A DNA stretch of 64,000 nucleotides. It comes from Verrucomicrobiota bacterium (GTDB lineage: Bacteria; Verrucomicrobiota; Verrucomicrobiia; CAIQCK01). Position numbers and translations under genes: made by a program. Position 1 is the stretch's first letter. Every line of letters begins with the position of its first letter. The notes under the pieces are model-generated. The model saw nothing but the letters and a program-made list of their open reading frames with translations. It was not told the DNA's origin and did no database searches. The stretch is taken from positions 434,001 to 498,000 of the forward strand of contig JACRJX010000029.1 of NCBI GenBank assembly GCA_016235595.1, written 5' to 3'. Below are positions 8,938-17,892 of this stretch, one piece after another.

Positions 8938-9857
8938 GGCTTTTTCCGGTCAAGCAAGCCGAGACTGCGCATCCATTCCTCGGCGCGCTTGGGCCAGGAG
9001 GTGACGAGCTTGTCCGACGGTCGCAGGCCGTAGCCGTGGCCGCCGGTGGGGTAGAGGTGCATCTCGGCGGGCACCTTGGCGTTCTTCAACGCGAGGTAAT
9101 AGAAGAGGCTGTTCTCGACGCGGATGCCGTCGTCCTCCGTCTGCACCAGGAACGTCGGCGGAGTGTTGGCGGTCACTTTCAGTTCCGGCGCGAGTTCATT
9201 GTTCTTGTCCTTGAGGGCGAGATAGGCCGGATAGATTGGCAGCGCAAAATCAGGTCGGCAACTGACGGCGTCAGCCTCGTCCACCGGATCGTACACACGC
9301 TTGTCGAAATTATTGCTCAGGTTTGCCGTGAGATGGCCGCCCGCCGAAAAGCCAAGCACGCCGATGCGCGCGGGATCGATGCCCCATTCCTTCGCGTGGA
9401 ACCGGACGAGCCCAAGCGCGCGCTGCGCGTCCTGCAACGGCAGGATATGCTTGTCGTCGCCGGGACGCTTCGGGACGCGGTATTTGAGCAACACGCCGGT
9501 GACGCCAAAGGAGTTGAGCCATTTGCAGACCTCCGTGCCTTCGAGGTCAAACGCGAGGATGCCGTAGCCGCCGCCGGGACATACAACGACTGCCGCGCCG
9601 GTGTCCTTTGATTTCGGCGGACGATGGAGGGCGATGGTTGGCTTGCTGACGTTGCCGAGGCGGATGACGCTTTTGCCGGCAGGCTTGTTGCCGTTCGGCT
9701 TGGTCATGTTGCCCTCCTCGCCGATTTCGCCCTTCTCGCACGGCGCACCCTTGGGCCAGAGCGGAATCTGTTCAGGGCCGGCCGCGCCATACGCCGACGA
9801 ATCGAGGACGAGCGCCGCGAGAAGCGGGACAAGGAATGGAGCGAGAATGTTGTTCAT
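8934..9857 (-). CDS. Secreted alpha/beta-hydrolase, BD-FAE/acetyl-esterase-like
   Basis: A 307-residue serine esterase with a signal peptide (about residues 1-25, ending SSAYGAA). Alpha/beta-hydrolase features: oxyanion strand VVVCPGGGYG near residue 95, nucleophile GFSAGG with Ser at about 171, an acid in QTEDDGIRV and the final His in PTGGHGYG. The opening IPLWPKGAP and the HRPP segment are typical of polysaccharide-deacylating esterases in this group, so removal of acetyl or feruloyl groups from exogenous glycans is likely. It precedes and overlaps the thioesterase gene by 4 nt. Confidence 0.85.
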   Translation of the reverse strand: MNNILAPFLVPLLAALVLDSSAYGAAGPEQIPLWPKGAPCEKGEIGEEGNMTKPNGNKPAGKSVIRLGNVSKPTIALHRPPKSKDTGAAVVVCPGGGYGILAFDLEGTEVCKWLNSFGVTGVLLKYRVPKRPGDDKHILPLQDAQRALGLVRFHAKEWGIDPARIGVLGFSAGGHLTANLSNNFDKRVYDPVDEADAVSCRPDFALPIYPAYLALKDKNNELAPELKVTANTPPTFLVQTEDDGIRVENSLFYYLALKNAKVPAEMHLYPTGGHGYGLRPSDKLVTSWPKRAEEWMRSLGLLDRKKP

Positions 9858-9941
9858 GCCGCGATGAAACCCGAAATCGGCGGCGTGTGCAAAAAGAAAT
9901 CGCTGGTGATATTCCGGCGTGGCCGCGCCCAGCGCCCGCGT

Positions 9942-10613
9942 TCAATTCGCCAGTGGCGTCAGGCGGACATTGCGGAAGTGAACCTCGCCGCCCTCGGACT
10001 GCAGGCCCACGGGCGCGGCCATCACTTCGGCGCCTGTCGCTTCGTTGACCTTCTGGCCGTTGAGCCAGACCGTGACGTTCGCGCCGCTGACGAGCAATTC
10101 GATCTTGTTCCACTGGCCCGGCTCCTTTTCGTTGCCGGCGATTCTTTTGACGATGGAGACGTGGCCGGCCAGCTTGCTCTCCTTCTCGCTGAACCGATCC
10201 GCCGGGCCGCGCAGCGCGAAGCCATGAAAGCCGAACACGTCACCTGCGTTGCCGTGCTTGAGCTGTGTCTCGATGCAACGCGGCAGGGCGCATGGCTTGC
10301 CACCGATGCGCGTGAAGACTCCGCTGTTGCCGGGCTTGCCGGCCCACCGATACTCGACTTCGAGCTTGAAGTTGGTGAACTGCCGTTCGGTGTAGAGATA
10401 ACCCATCGGCTCGCCTTTGCAGACGATCACGCCATCGCGTGCGCTCCAGACTTGTTCCTGCGTCACCTTGGGATCGTCCGCGAACGATTTCCAACCCGCG
10501 AGGTCCTTGCCGTTGAACAGTTCGATGGCTTGTGACCCGGTCTCGGCGAAGAGGTTCAGGTTGCAGACAAACCCGGTGATGGCGACTGCGACAGTGAGAA
10601 GCATCTTGTTCAT
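9942..10613 (-). CDS. DUF1080 (3-keto-disaccharide hydrolase-type) secreted protein
   Basis: A 223-residue exported protein with signal peptide MNKMLLTVAVAITGFVCNLN. The jelly-roll DUF1080 domain fills the rest: ELFNGKDLAGWK at the start, then FKLEVEYRWAGKPGNSGVF, a WNKIELLVSG strand and the end-motif PVGLQSEGGEVHFRNVRL. Proteins of this family are laminarinase-like lectin folds, and several have been linked to 3-keto-glycoside cleavage; many only bind sugar. The ATG at 10613 is chosen because it begins the signal peptide; the frame is open 14 codons further. It stands alone, 85 nt before the esterase gene on the same strand. Confidence 0.85.
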   Translation of the reverse strand: MNKMLLTVAVAITGFVCNLNLFAETGSQAIELFNGKDLAGWKSFADDPKVTQEQVWSARDGVIVCKGEPMGYLYTERQFTNFKLEVEYRWAGKPGNSGVFTRIGGKPCALPRCIETQLKHGNAGDVFGFHGFALRGPADRFSEKESKLAGHVSIVKRIAGNEKEPGQWNKIELLVSGANVTVWLNGQKVNEATGAEVMAAPVGLQSEGGEVHFRNVRLTPLAN

Positions 10614-10735
10614 GGACGCAGTTGTTGCCGATGTCTGGTGCCAAAGGCGAGCCAAAAACGACGGTTGTGCTTCTCAATGTCCATCTCGACGGTTGCAAAC
10701 AACCGTGTGCCGTGGCATCTGTTGGGTAGCGATTC

Positions 10736-11503
10736 ATGAGCGATTCTTCTGATCTCCGTTCGTTGTTCGACGCCTGGCCCTTCGATGCCGCTGACGACCT
10801 CCGGGTCGTGCGCGGGGACGACGGGCGCGAGCTGTTGCAGGTGCGCATGCCGTTGGGCATCGAGCAATACGAGGTGGATGGCCGTCCTGATGGCCACCGG
10901 CCGCATGAGATGGAATCCGAACTGGAGTTTCATCTCGCGCGGCTGGCCGAAGCGAAGAAGGCGGGCGAAGAAGCGGGGTTCAAGATCAGCGCGGAGGATT
11001 GCGTTGAGTTGTTCAGCGAAAGCGTCCTCTACTACTACCGCTACGTGCGGTTCTTCCAGCTCAAGGATTGGCCGCGCACGGCGCGCGACACGGCGCGCAA
11101 CCTGCGCGTGTTCGATCTGGTGCAGCGTTATGCGGAGCGCACGGAAGATCGGGTGCAGTTGGAGCAGTGGCGGCCTTATGTGCTGCGGATGAACACAGTG
11201 GCGCGCGCGATGATCGCGCTGGACAACCGTCAGCACGAAACGGCGCGGAAGATCGTTGCCGAGGCACTCGAAGGCATCGAGTCATTACCGGAACTGGACA
11301 ATCCGACATTCCAGTTCGAACGGGACCGTTCGATGACGGCGTTGCGCGACCTCGCCAAACAAATCGAGCGGAGCCGGCCGTTGGGCGAACTCGAGCGGCT
11401 GCAACAGCAATTGAAGGAGGCGGTGGAGACGGAGCAGTTCGAGCGCGCCGCCGACCTTCGCGACCGTATCCGCGACTTTCAGGCCAAAGTCGGCGTTGTG
11501 TGA
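10736..11503 (+). CDS. UVR-motif (UvrB/UvrC-type) coiled-coil protein, function unknown
   Basis: A 255-residue cytosolic protein. The N-terminal third contains a short beta-rich segment (LLQVRMPLGIEQYEVDGRPDG); the centre is helical with a distinctive LYYYRYVRFFQLKDW stretch, a run of charged helices and TPR-like spacing. The last ~40 residues are a canonical UVR motif (LQQQLKEAVETEQFERAADL then RDRI), a helical hairpin for protein contacts in UvrB/UvrC, McsA and related proteins. There are no nuclease or helicase motifs, so it is not UvrC. It is probably an adaptor, perhaps in stress or proteolysis. It is divergent from the DUF1080 gene and stands alone. Confidence 0.75.
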   Translation: MSDSSDLRSLFDAWPFDAADDLRVVRGDDGRELLQVRMPLGIEQYEVDGRPDGHRPHEMESELEFHLARLAEAKKAGEEAGFKISAEDCVELFSESVLYYYRYVRFFQLKDWPRTARDTARNLRVFDLVQRYAERTEDRVQLEQWRPYVLRMNTVARAMIALDNRQHETARKIVAEALEGIESLPELDNPTFQFERDRSMTALRDLAKQIERSRPLGELERLQQQLKEAVETEQFERAADLRDRIRDFQAKVGVV

Positions 11504-11686
11504 CTTCGGTCGACCACCGGTGAACACCGCCGCCTTTGCAGCGGCAAAGCCGGGCGAAAAAGGGCGCCAGAAAGTTTCGCTGGCCGGTTTCGCCGCGTCC
11601 CGCTAGATTAGCGCCTTGTTGTTCAGGTTCCTGACGGGAAACGCGCCGCATACAACGGCGGGATTTCGAGACCGGACTGAGAATTC

Positions 11687-12445
11687 ATGGAATTTGTTTT
11701 TAGCTGCCCGCACTGCAGTCGACAACTGGCCGCCGCGGACAACGCACGGGGCCAGTCAGTGGTGTGCCCTGCCTGCAAGCAGACGCTGATCATTCCCAAC
11801 CTTGCCCCGGCCGCGTCGCCGACAGAGCCATACGACGAAGAGATCGTCGAGACGATGGAGGAATTCAGGCCGCCGCAGCCCGTCGAGCCGCCCCCGCTTG
11901 CTGTTCGCGATACGGGCGGGGCGTCGTCGCTCCTGCCGCCGGTCAAGCAACGCCCGGTTTTTCCGTCCGACCTGTCCGCGCCGACGCCGATGATGCGTGC
12001 CGAGTTGGAGCGCGAGCAGCGCCGGCAAACCTATCCGCTCCAGCGGCGGGCGCACCTGCTCGTGTTTGGCGCCACAGTCATCTTCTGCCTGTTGCTCGCC
12101 ACCATCATCGTCCTCATCACCCAACTGCCGGGCGGCAATTCGGCGGCCACGGCGTCGGCCAAGGCTGCCGGACCCAGCAACGCGCCGGACTTGAGCCGGC
12201 TATCGCTGGAGGAAAAACAGGAGCTGGCCCAGTTGATCAAGCAGGCGTTCGATACCCTGCCGCCGGAGGAAGGCCGTGAAGCCAGCGTTATTTATTCGCG
12301 GATCAACCAGCAGCAACCGACCACCAAGGAACAGGTGGCGCGATTCAATTCGCTGTTTCAGAAGGGCGCCACTCTCTTGCCCGCTGGGCAGCAGCAGCGG
12401 TTGACGGTGCTCTTCGCCAAGTCCATCCGTGCGCCGGGACCGTAA
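11687..12445 (+). CDS. Zinc-ribbon single-pass membrane protein of unknown function
   Basis: A 252-residue protein beginning with a zinc ribbon (CPHCSRQLAAADN and then CPACKQTL; two CxxC pairs within the first 31 residues). A proline-rich acidic linker follows. One transmembrane helix lies at about 125-146 (LVFGATVIFCLLLATIIVLIT). The predicted C-terminal domain of ~100 residues is helical and glutamine-rich, and contains LSRLSLEEKQELAQLIKQ and a TLPPEEGR loop. The ribbon with CPHC/CPAC spacing is common in verrucomicrobial and planctomycetal membrane proteins of unknown role. 111 nt separate it from the next plus-strand gene, so an operon is possible. Confidence 0.6.
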   Translation: MEFVFSCPHCSRQLAAADNARGQSVVCPACKQTLIIPNLAPAASPTEPYDEEIVETMEEFRPPQPVEPPPLAVRDTGGASSLLPPVKQRPVFPSDLSAPTPMMRAELEREQRRQTYPLQRRAHLLVFGATVIFCLLLATIIVLITQLPGGNSAATASAKAAGPSNAPDLSRLSLEEKQELAQLIKQAFDTLPPEEGREASVIYSRINQQQPTTKEQVARFNSLFQKGATLLPAGQQQRLTVLFAKSIRAPGP

Positions 12446-12556
12446 GCGGTTTGGGCCGATCCGGGGTCGAAACCCTTCGCGGGTTGACCCTCCCATCCCC
12501 ACGCGACAAGCAGTTGCGAAAGGATGTGAACCGGGGCATTTTTCTGCTCCTTTGAA

Positions 12557-13366
12557 ATGACACTGGCTCTTCTAGCGGCAGCAGCAACGGGCTTGACAGC
12601 GGCGGCGACAACCTTGCCGCCGTCACTGCCGGTGCTGCCTTACAGCTTCCGCCAGACGACGACCGTGGAGACGCTCGACACGGCGCACAAGTCCACTGAG
12701 CGAGACACGAAGGTGCAGGAGGTGTTTCCCGTCGAGGGCAAAATGCTCTTCCACCGGCTGATCAGCCGCAACGGCAAGCCTCTCTCGCCCAAGGAGCAGG
12801 AGGAAGAAACCAAACGACTGGAATCGTTCCGCCAGGCGATCCGCGAGGGCAGGAAGCCCAAGGACGCCGAGCAGGTGACCGACCTGACCGCGCGGTTCAG
12901 CGGCGAGGAACTGGAGCGGGCGTTTATCAGCGAGGAAGTCGGCCGCGAAGTATTGCGCGGGCGGCGGTGCATTCTCTACAAGTTTCGCGGCCGGCCGGGC
13001 CGATCCATCAAGATCGGCGGGCAATATCAGAAGTTTTTCGACGTGGTCGTGGACGGTGTCGATGGGCGGCTGTGGGTTGACGAGGAGGATCGCAAGCCCG
13101 CTCGCGGTGAGGTGCGGTTGAAGAAGCCGGTGAGCGTCGCCTTCGGGTTGCTGGTTTACATCAAACAGTTCGACCTCGACGTGGATTTCGAGCGGCTGGA
13201 GCCGGGTATCTGGTGGCCCTGCAAGGCCGGAGGCATAGCGGACGCGCGGTTTCTCATCTTCCAACCCTGCATCAAGCGCGGGCAGGTGCTGAACGAGAAC
13301 TTCAAGCGGATGCCGCTACAGGAATCGTCGCCCGCCAAGTCCGGGTCGCTGGGCTTGAGTCGTTAA
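12557..13366 (+). CDS. Hypothetical exported protein
   Basis: A 269-residue protein with a hydrophobic N-terminus (MTLALLAAAATGLTAAATT) that looks like a signal peptide without a charged n-region. An in-frame stop lies just upstream (12527), so no longer start is possible. The body is charged and strand-rich (GKMLFHRLISRNGKPLS, GRRCILYKFRGRPG, WVDEEDRKPARGEV). It recalls the lipoprotein-sorting (LolA/LolB-like) beta-cradle proteins common in Verrucomicrobiota, but no diagnostic motif was seen. It is convergent with recN, with 19 nt between the stops. Confidence 0.6.
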   Translation: MTLALLAAAATGLTAAATTLPPSLPVLPYSFRQTTTVETLDTAHKSTERDTKVQEVFPVEGKMLFHRLISRNGKPLSPKEQEEETKRLESFRQAIREGRKPKDAEQVTDLTARFSGEELERAFISEEVGREVLRGRRCILYKFRGRPGRSIKIGGQYQKFFDVVVDGVDGRLWVDEEDRKPARGEVRLKKPVSVAFGLLVYIKQFDLDVDFERLEPGIWWPCKAGGIADARFLIFQPCIKRGQVLNENFKRMPLQESSPAKSGSLGLSR

Positions 13367-13385
13367 ACGCGGCCAATCTTCGTCG

Positions 13386-15059
13386 TCACTTCAGCAGTGA
13401 TTCAGCGTGTTTACGGGCGGCGTCGGATTGGCCGCCGAGCATGCGGGTCAACTCGGTGACGCGGCCGGGGCGGTCGAGGAGGGCGAAGTCGGAGATCGTG
13501 CGGCCGGCTTTGAGTTCCTTGCTGACGACGAAATGCGCGGTGGCCTGCGCGGCGACCGGCGCGAGGTGGGTAATGCAGAGCACCTGATGCCGGTCCGCGA
13601 TCTGCCGCATCTTCTCGCCGACGGCGTGGGCGGTCTCGCCGCCGACGTTGGCGTCCACTTCGTCGAACACCAGCACAGGAATCTCGTCCTCGGCGGCCAG
13701 CACGGTTTTTAACGCCAACATCACGCGCGCCATTTCGCCGGACGATGCGATCGCGCGCAACGGTCGCGCTGGCTCGCCGGGATTCGGCGCAAACTGGAAC
13801 TCGATGATGTCGAGGCCGGAAGCGGAGCGCGGAACGTCGAGCATGGAGCGTTCGGCGGTTGTGATGGCGACGCCGAACTGACATTGCTTGAAGCCGAGCG
13901 CAGCCAGTTCCTTCATGACGGCCTTGCCGAGCTTCGGAATCACCTGCCGGCGCTGGGTGGAAAGCTGCTGGCCCGTGCGCCAGAGGTCGGTGTCGAGCTT
14001 CTGGAGTTCGGCGTTGAGCCGGGACAGCTCGGCGTCGCGCTGTTCGAGGCTGTGAAGTTTCTTCTTCGCGTCCTCGCCAAAGGCGATGACGTCGCCGAGC
14101 GTCGCGCCGTATTTGCGGCGCAACGACTGGATGAGATTCAGCCGCTCTTCGAGTTCCTTGAGGTGCGCCGGGTCGAGTTCGATCCGTTCGAGGTAATGCG
14201 ACAGCTCGCCCTGCAACTCGCGCAGCGCAGTCACCGCCTGCTCCTGGCCGGCAGCGAGCGGCGCGGCGGCGGAATCGAGCCGCTGCAATTCCCGCAACAT
14301 GCGTCCGATCTCACCGATGCGCGTCAGCACGGCGTCGTCGGCCTCGCCGAGCAACGCCAGCGCGGTCTGGCCAAACTCGATGAGTTTGGCTGCGTTGCTG
14401 GCGCGGCGGTAGTCCTGCTCGACGCGCGACTCTTCGTCCGGCTGGAGCCTGGCGTCGGAAATCTCGCGGACCTGGAACCGCAGCAGATCGAGTTGCTGCG
14501 CGTAGGTTTTCTCGTCCACGATGAGAGCCGCCTTTTCCGCCTCGACGGCGGCGCGACGGCGGACGAGTCCGGCAAAGGCAGCGCGCGGCTCGCCGAGGTT
14601 GCCGAAGGCGTCGAGGATGTCGAGCTGGCGGGCCGGGTGGAGCAGCGATTGGTGGTCGTGCGGGCCGTGGATGTCCACGAGCCATTCGCCGAGCGCGGCG
14701 AGGATGTTCAGCGTGGTGGGAGAGCCGTTGACGAACTGGCGGTTCGAGCCGGCGGCGGTAAAGACGCGTTTGACAACAATCTGGCCGTCCTCGCACGGTT
14801 CCAACCCGTTCTCATCGAGGAAGTCCCGCAGTGGCGCGCGCAATTGCGACACGTCGAACGCGGCCTCGACAGAGCAGCTCTCCTCCCCGCTGCGAATGAG
14901 TGTGCGGTCGGCGCGTTCGCCGAGCAGGAGATTGAGCGCGCCGATGAGGATGGACTTGCCGGCGCCGGTCTCGCCGGTGATGACGTTGTAACCGGGCTGG
15001 AGTTCCAGCGTAAGGTCGGCCACAAGGGCCAGGTTCTTGATGCGCAGCGTCGTCAGCAT
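13386..15059 (-). CDS. recN: DNA repair protein RecN (SMC-like ATPase)
   Basis: Supports double-strand-break repair by tethering DNA ends in the RecA pathway. 557 residues, matching the family length. Walker A GETGAGKS sits at residues 29-36, DRTLIRSGEES follows, and the SMC-type signature and Walker B (VLVFDEVDANVGG) lie near residue 465, with LCITHLAPVAA after it. The centre is a long coiled coil. The ATG at 15059 gives the conserved MLTTLRIKNLALV start; the frame is open nine codons further upstream. In many bacteria recN is LexA-controlled, but no clear SOS box was recognised in 15060-15194. Confidence 0.95.
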   Translation of the reverse strand: MLTTLRIKNLALVADLTLELQPGYNVITGETGAGKSILIGALNLLLGERADRTLIRSGEESCSVEAAFDVSQLRAPLRDFLDENGLEPCEDGQIVVKRVFTAAGSNRQFVNGSPTTLNILAALGEWLVDIHGPHDHQSLLHPARQLDILDAFGNLGEPRAAFAGLVRRRAAVEAEKAALIVDEKTYAQQLDLLRFQVREISDARLQPDEESRVEQDYRRASNAAKLIEFGQTALALLGEADDAVLTRIGEIGRMLRELQRLDSAAAPLAAGQEQAVTALRELQGELSHYLERIELDPAHLKELEERLNLIQSLRRKYGATLGDVIAFGEDAKKKLHSLEQRDAELSRLNAELQKLDTDLWRTGQQLSTQRRQVIPKLGKAVMKELAALGFKQCQFGVAITTAERSMLDVPRSASGLDIIEFQFAPNPGEPARPLRAIASSGEMARVMLALKTVLAAEDEIPVLVFDEVDANVGGETAHAVGEKMRQIADRHQVLCITHLAPVAAQATAHFVVSKELKAGRTISDFALLDRPGRVTELTRMLGGQSDAARKHAESLLK

Positions 15060-15194
15060 GGCGTTTGGCTCGCACGGAGTCTGCAACGCGCGGCGGATTT
15101 CAGCAAAGTAATTTTTTGATGGGGAAGCCGCGATTCAAACTTGGCTTTTTCTGCATGACCGCCTACGCTGCGCGACCTTGATTTGACGGTCGTC

Positions 15195-16385
15195 ATGAGC
15201 ATTCGACTGATTCTTGCCTGTGGTCTGGCGACGCTGTTCACCGGTATGGCGGCGAACGGCGGCGACGTGAAGTTTCAAAAGGTCGTCCTCGACAAGACCT
15301 TCCGTGCGGAAGGAGTGGCGACGGGCGACGTGAATCACGACGGCAAGCTCGATGTGATGGCGGGCGATGTCTGGTATCAAGCTCCCCAGTGGAAGATGAA
15401 CGAGCTGCGGCCGTTGGGCAGCTACAATCCCGAAAAAGGCTACAGCAAATGTTTCGCGCAATTCGCGCGTGACGTGAACGGCGACGGCTGGGTGGACACG
15501 ATGATTGTGGGCATGCCCGGCGGGCCGGCGCTATGGTATGAGAACCCGCAGGGCAAGGCGGGACATTGGCAGGAACGCGTACTCTGGAAAAGCGCCTGCA
15601 ACGAAACGCCCGTGGCGGCAAACCTGCTTGGCGACGGCAAGCTCGCGCCGATCTTCGGGATTCAGCCGGAAGGCCAGCTCACGTGGTTCAGCGCCCCGAC
15701 GGATTTGGAGAAGCCGTGGGATGCGCATCCGATCTCGACGACGAACAACGTTTCGGCGGTGCGGTTTGCGCACGGACTCGGCGTCGGCGACATGAACAAG
15801 GACGGACGCGCCGACGTGTTGTTCACCAAAGGCTGGTGGGAAGCGCCCGAAGATCGCACGCAGTCACCGTGGAAGTTCCATCCGGCCAACCTCGGCCCGA
15901 ATTGCGCGGACATGATCGTCTATGACGTAAACCAGGACGGGCTGCCCGACGTGATCACCAGCTCGGCGCACGATTACGGGATGTGGTGGTTCGAGCAGAA
16001 GAAGACCGAAAAGGGCGTCGAGTTTGTGCAACACGAGATTTTCGGCAAGCCAAAGACGGAACCGTATGCGGAGGGCGAATTCCGGCCGTTCTCGGAGCCG
16101 CATGCGCTGATTCTCGCGGACGTCAACGGCGACGGGCTACCGGACCTTGTGACGGGCAAACGATGGTATGCGCACAACGGCGGCGATCCCGGCGGCAAGG
16201 AACCGGCGGTGCTTTACTGGTTCGAGCAGAAGCGTGCCGGCAAGGAAGTGCAGTGGATTCCACACAAGATTGACGACGACAGCGGCGTTGGCACACAATT
16301 CGAGGTGCGCGACATGAACGGCGACGGCAAGCTGGACATCATCATCTCGAACAAAAAAGGCGTTTTCATTTTCATGCAGGAATAG
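15195..16385 (+). CDS. Secreted FG-GAP/VCBS repeat protein
   Basis: A 396-residue exported protein (signal MSIRLILACGLATLFTGMAA). It is a beta-propeller of FG-GAP repeats with calcium-binding loops of DxNxDGxxD type: GDVNHDGKLD, RDVNGDGWVD, GDMNKDGRAD, YDVNQDGLPD, ADVNGDGLPD and RDMNGDGKLD. Between repeats, WWFEQ and YWFEQKR strands recur. Such proteins are often adhesion or binding proteins secreted with glycan-degrading enzymes. The ATG at 15195 was taken; a TTG at 15183 is in frame. It lies 95 nt upstream of the Gfo/Idh/MocA gene on the same strand and may share its transcript. Confidence 0.82.
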   Translation: MSIRLILACGLATLFTGMAANGGDVKFQKVVLDKTFRAEGVATGDVNHDGKLDVMAGDVWYQAPQWKMNELRPLGSYNPEKGYSKCFAQFARDVNGDGWVDTMIVGMPGGPALWYENPQGKAGHWQERVLWKSACNETPVAANLLGDGKLAPIFGIQPEGQLTWFSAPTDLEKPWDAHPISTTNNVSAVRFAHGLGVGDMNKDGRADVLFTKGWWEAPEDRTQSPWKFHPANLGPNCADMIVYDVNQDGLPDVITSSAHDYGMWWFEQKKTEKGVEFVQHEIFGKPKTEPYAEGEFRPFSEPHALILADVNGDGLPDLVTGKRWYAHNGGDPGGKEPAVLYWFEQKRAGKEVQWIPHKIDDDSGVGTQFEVRDMNGDGKLDIIISNKKGVFIFMQE

Positions 16386-16479
16386 CTTTCAAAGCCCAGG
16401 CCGGGCGGCGAATCATACGAACCCCGATGGATTGTCGGGACAACGGAAACCAAAACAGAAGCACAGGAGATTCAGCGTA

Positions 16480-17784
16480 ATGAAACAAGAAGTAACCAGG
16501 CGAGACTTTATGAAGACGGCCGCGGTGGCTGGCGCCGCGCTCAGCAGCGTCAACATCGTCAACGCGCAAGCGAAGAAACCCATGAATGCCGCGATCATCG
16601 GCTGTGGTGGCCGTGGCAGCGGCGCGGGCAAGAACTTCCTCGACGCGTGCAAAGCCGTTGGCGTCGAAGGCAAGATCGTGGCCGTGGCGGATGTGTTCCC
16701 CGAGAAGGCCGGGAAGGGTGTGAAGAACTTCGGTCTGGCCGAAAACAAGTGCTTCAGCGGATTCGACAGCTACGTGAAGGCCATCAACGAACCGGGCGTC
16801 AACTACGTCATCATCGCGACGCCGCCGGGCTTCAAGGCCGTCCAATTCAAGGCTGCCATTGACGCGGGCAAGCACGTCTTTATCGAGAAGCCCGTCGCGG
16901 TGGACGGTCCCAGCGCGCGCATCATGTATGCCGCAGGCGAAGTGGCCGACAAGAAGGGCCTGAAGGTCGCGGCCGGCACTCAGCGCCGCCACCAAGCCGG
17001 CTACATTGACACCATCAAGCGTCTCCACGATGGCGTCATCGGCGACATCGTTTCGTTGCGCGCCTACTGGGTCAATGGCGGTCCCATCTGGCACCGTGCC
17101 AAGGAGGAGGCTGAAGCCAAGACCGAGTTGGAGAAGCAGATTCGCAACTGGTATCACTACATTTGGCTCTGCGGTGACCATATTTGCGAACAGCACGTCC
17201 ACAACATCGACGTTTGCAACTGGATCATGAAGGACCATCCGGTGAAGGTCTGGGGCCAGGGCTCGCGGCAGCAGTTGGGCGACAAGTCCGGCGAAATCTG
17301 GGACAACTTCGACTGCGAGTACGAATATCCCTGCGGCGCCCACATGTTCAGCTACTGCGGCCAGATCAAGCGTTCATGGTCCTCCATCAGCGAGGGCGTT
17401 CAGGGCACCAAGGGCACGTCCAATCCCGCCAACAGCTACAAAGTCTGCGGCCAGAAGGATCCGTGGAAGACCGAGGCCAAGGGTGCCAATCCTTATGAGC
17501 AGGAGCACATTGATTTGATCAATGCGATCCTGAACAACACCGAGTTGAACGAGACCAAGAACGTCACCGACAGCACGCTTACAGCGATCATGGGCCGCGA
17601 GGCCTCCTACAGTGGCGCCGAGGTCACGTGGGACCAGATCCTGAACTCGGAGTTCAAGTATGGGCCGGACCTGCTCTACACCGACGCCTCCAAGATGACT
17701 TGGGGCGCGTTCCGGACGTTGAAGCCGCCGATGCCCAGCAAATACAACATCTTCAAGAAGCCTGCGGAAGTTCCGGTTGCCTAA
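16480..17784 (+). CDS. Tat-exported Gfo/Idh/MocA family oxidoreductase
   Basis: A 434-residue NAD(P)-dependent sugar or inositol oxidoreductase. It begins with a twin-arginine signal (TRRDFMKTAAVAGAAL, residues 6-21), so it is probably exported folded with cofactor. The Rossmann fold follows (NAAIIGCGGRGSG, then VAVADVFPEK), then the family motif GKHVFIEKPVAVDG, and a C-terminal alpha/beta domain with HICEQHVHNIDVCNW carrying the histidines typical of the active site. A good ribosome site (AGGAG) precedes the ATG at 16480. It is followed by a strong terminator. In Verrucomicrobiota and Planctomycetota such exported members are greatly expanded; the substrate is not readable. Confidence 0.93.
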   Translation: MKQEVTRRDFMKTAAVAGAALSSVNIVNAQAKKPMNAAIIGCGGRGSGAGKNFLDACKAVGVEGKIVAVADVFPEKAGKGVKNFGLAENKCFSGFDSYVKAINEPGVNYVIIATPPGFKAVQFKAAIDAGKHVFIEKPVAVDGPSARIMYAAGEVADKKGLKVAAGTQRRHQAGYIDTIKRLHDGVIGDIVSLRAYWVNGGPIWHRAKEEAEAKTELEKQIRNWYHYIWLCGDHICEQHVHNIDVCNWIMKDHPVKVWGQGSRQQLGDKSGEIWDNFDCEYEYPCGAHMFSYCGQIKRSWSSISEGVQGTKGTSNPANSYKVCGQKDPWKTEAKGANPYEQEHIDLINAILNNTELNETKNVTDSTLTAIMGREASYSGAEVTWDQILNSEFKYGPDLLYTDASKMTWGAFRTLKPPMPSKYNIFKKPAEVPVA

Positions 17785-17817
17785 GCCGGTTCCCCGCCAA
17801 GATGTCGTTAAAGAAGC

Positions 17818-17852
17818 AGGGGCGGTCCGCGAGGACCGCCCCTCTTCGTTTT
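17818..17852 (+). terminator. Rho-independent terminator after the Gfo/Idh/MocA gene
   Basis: A perfect 11-bp stem (AGGGGCGGTCC with GGACCGCCCCT) closed by a GCGA tetraloop of the stable GNRA class, followed by CTTCGTTTT. It starts 33 nt after the stop codon. It also lies 40 nt beyond the end of the minus-strand Dabb gene, so it may act for both strands, but the T-run is on the plus-strand side. Confidence 0.85.
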
Positions 17853-17892
17853 AGCAACCCGGGTGTTTCGTTTCCTTGAATCGGCGGCGCAG

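Noticed and set aside
13884..15119. A 411-codon plus-strand frame over recN
   Set aside because: recN on the other strand has Walker A, SMC signature and coiled-coil; the plus frame has no domain.
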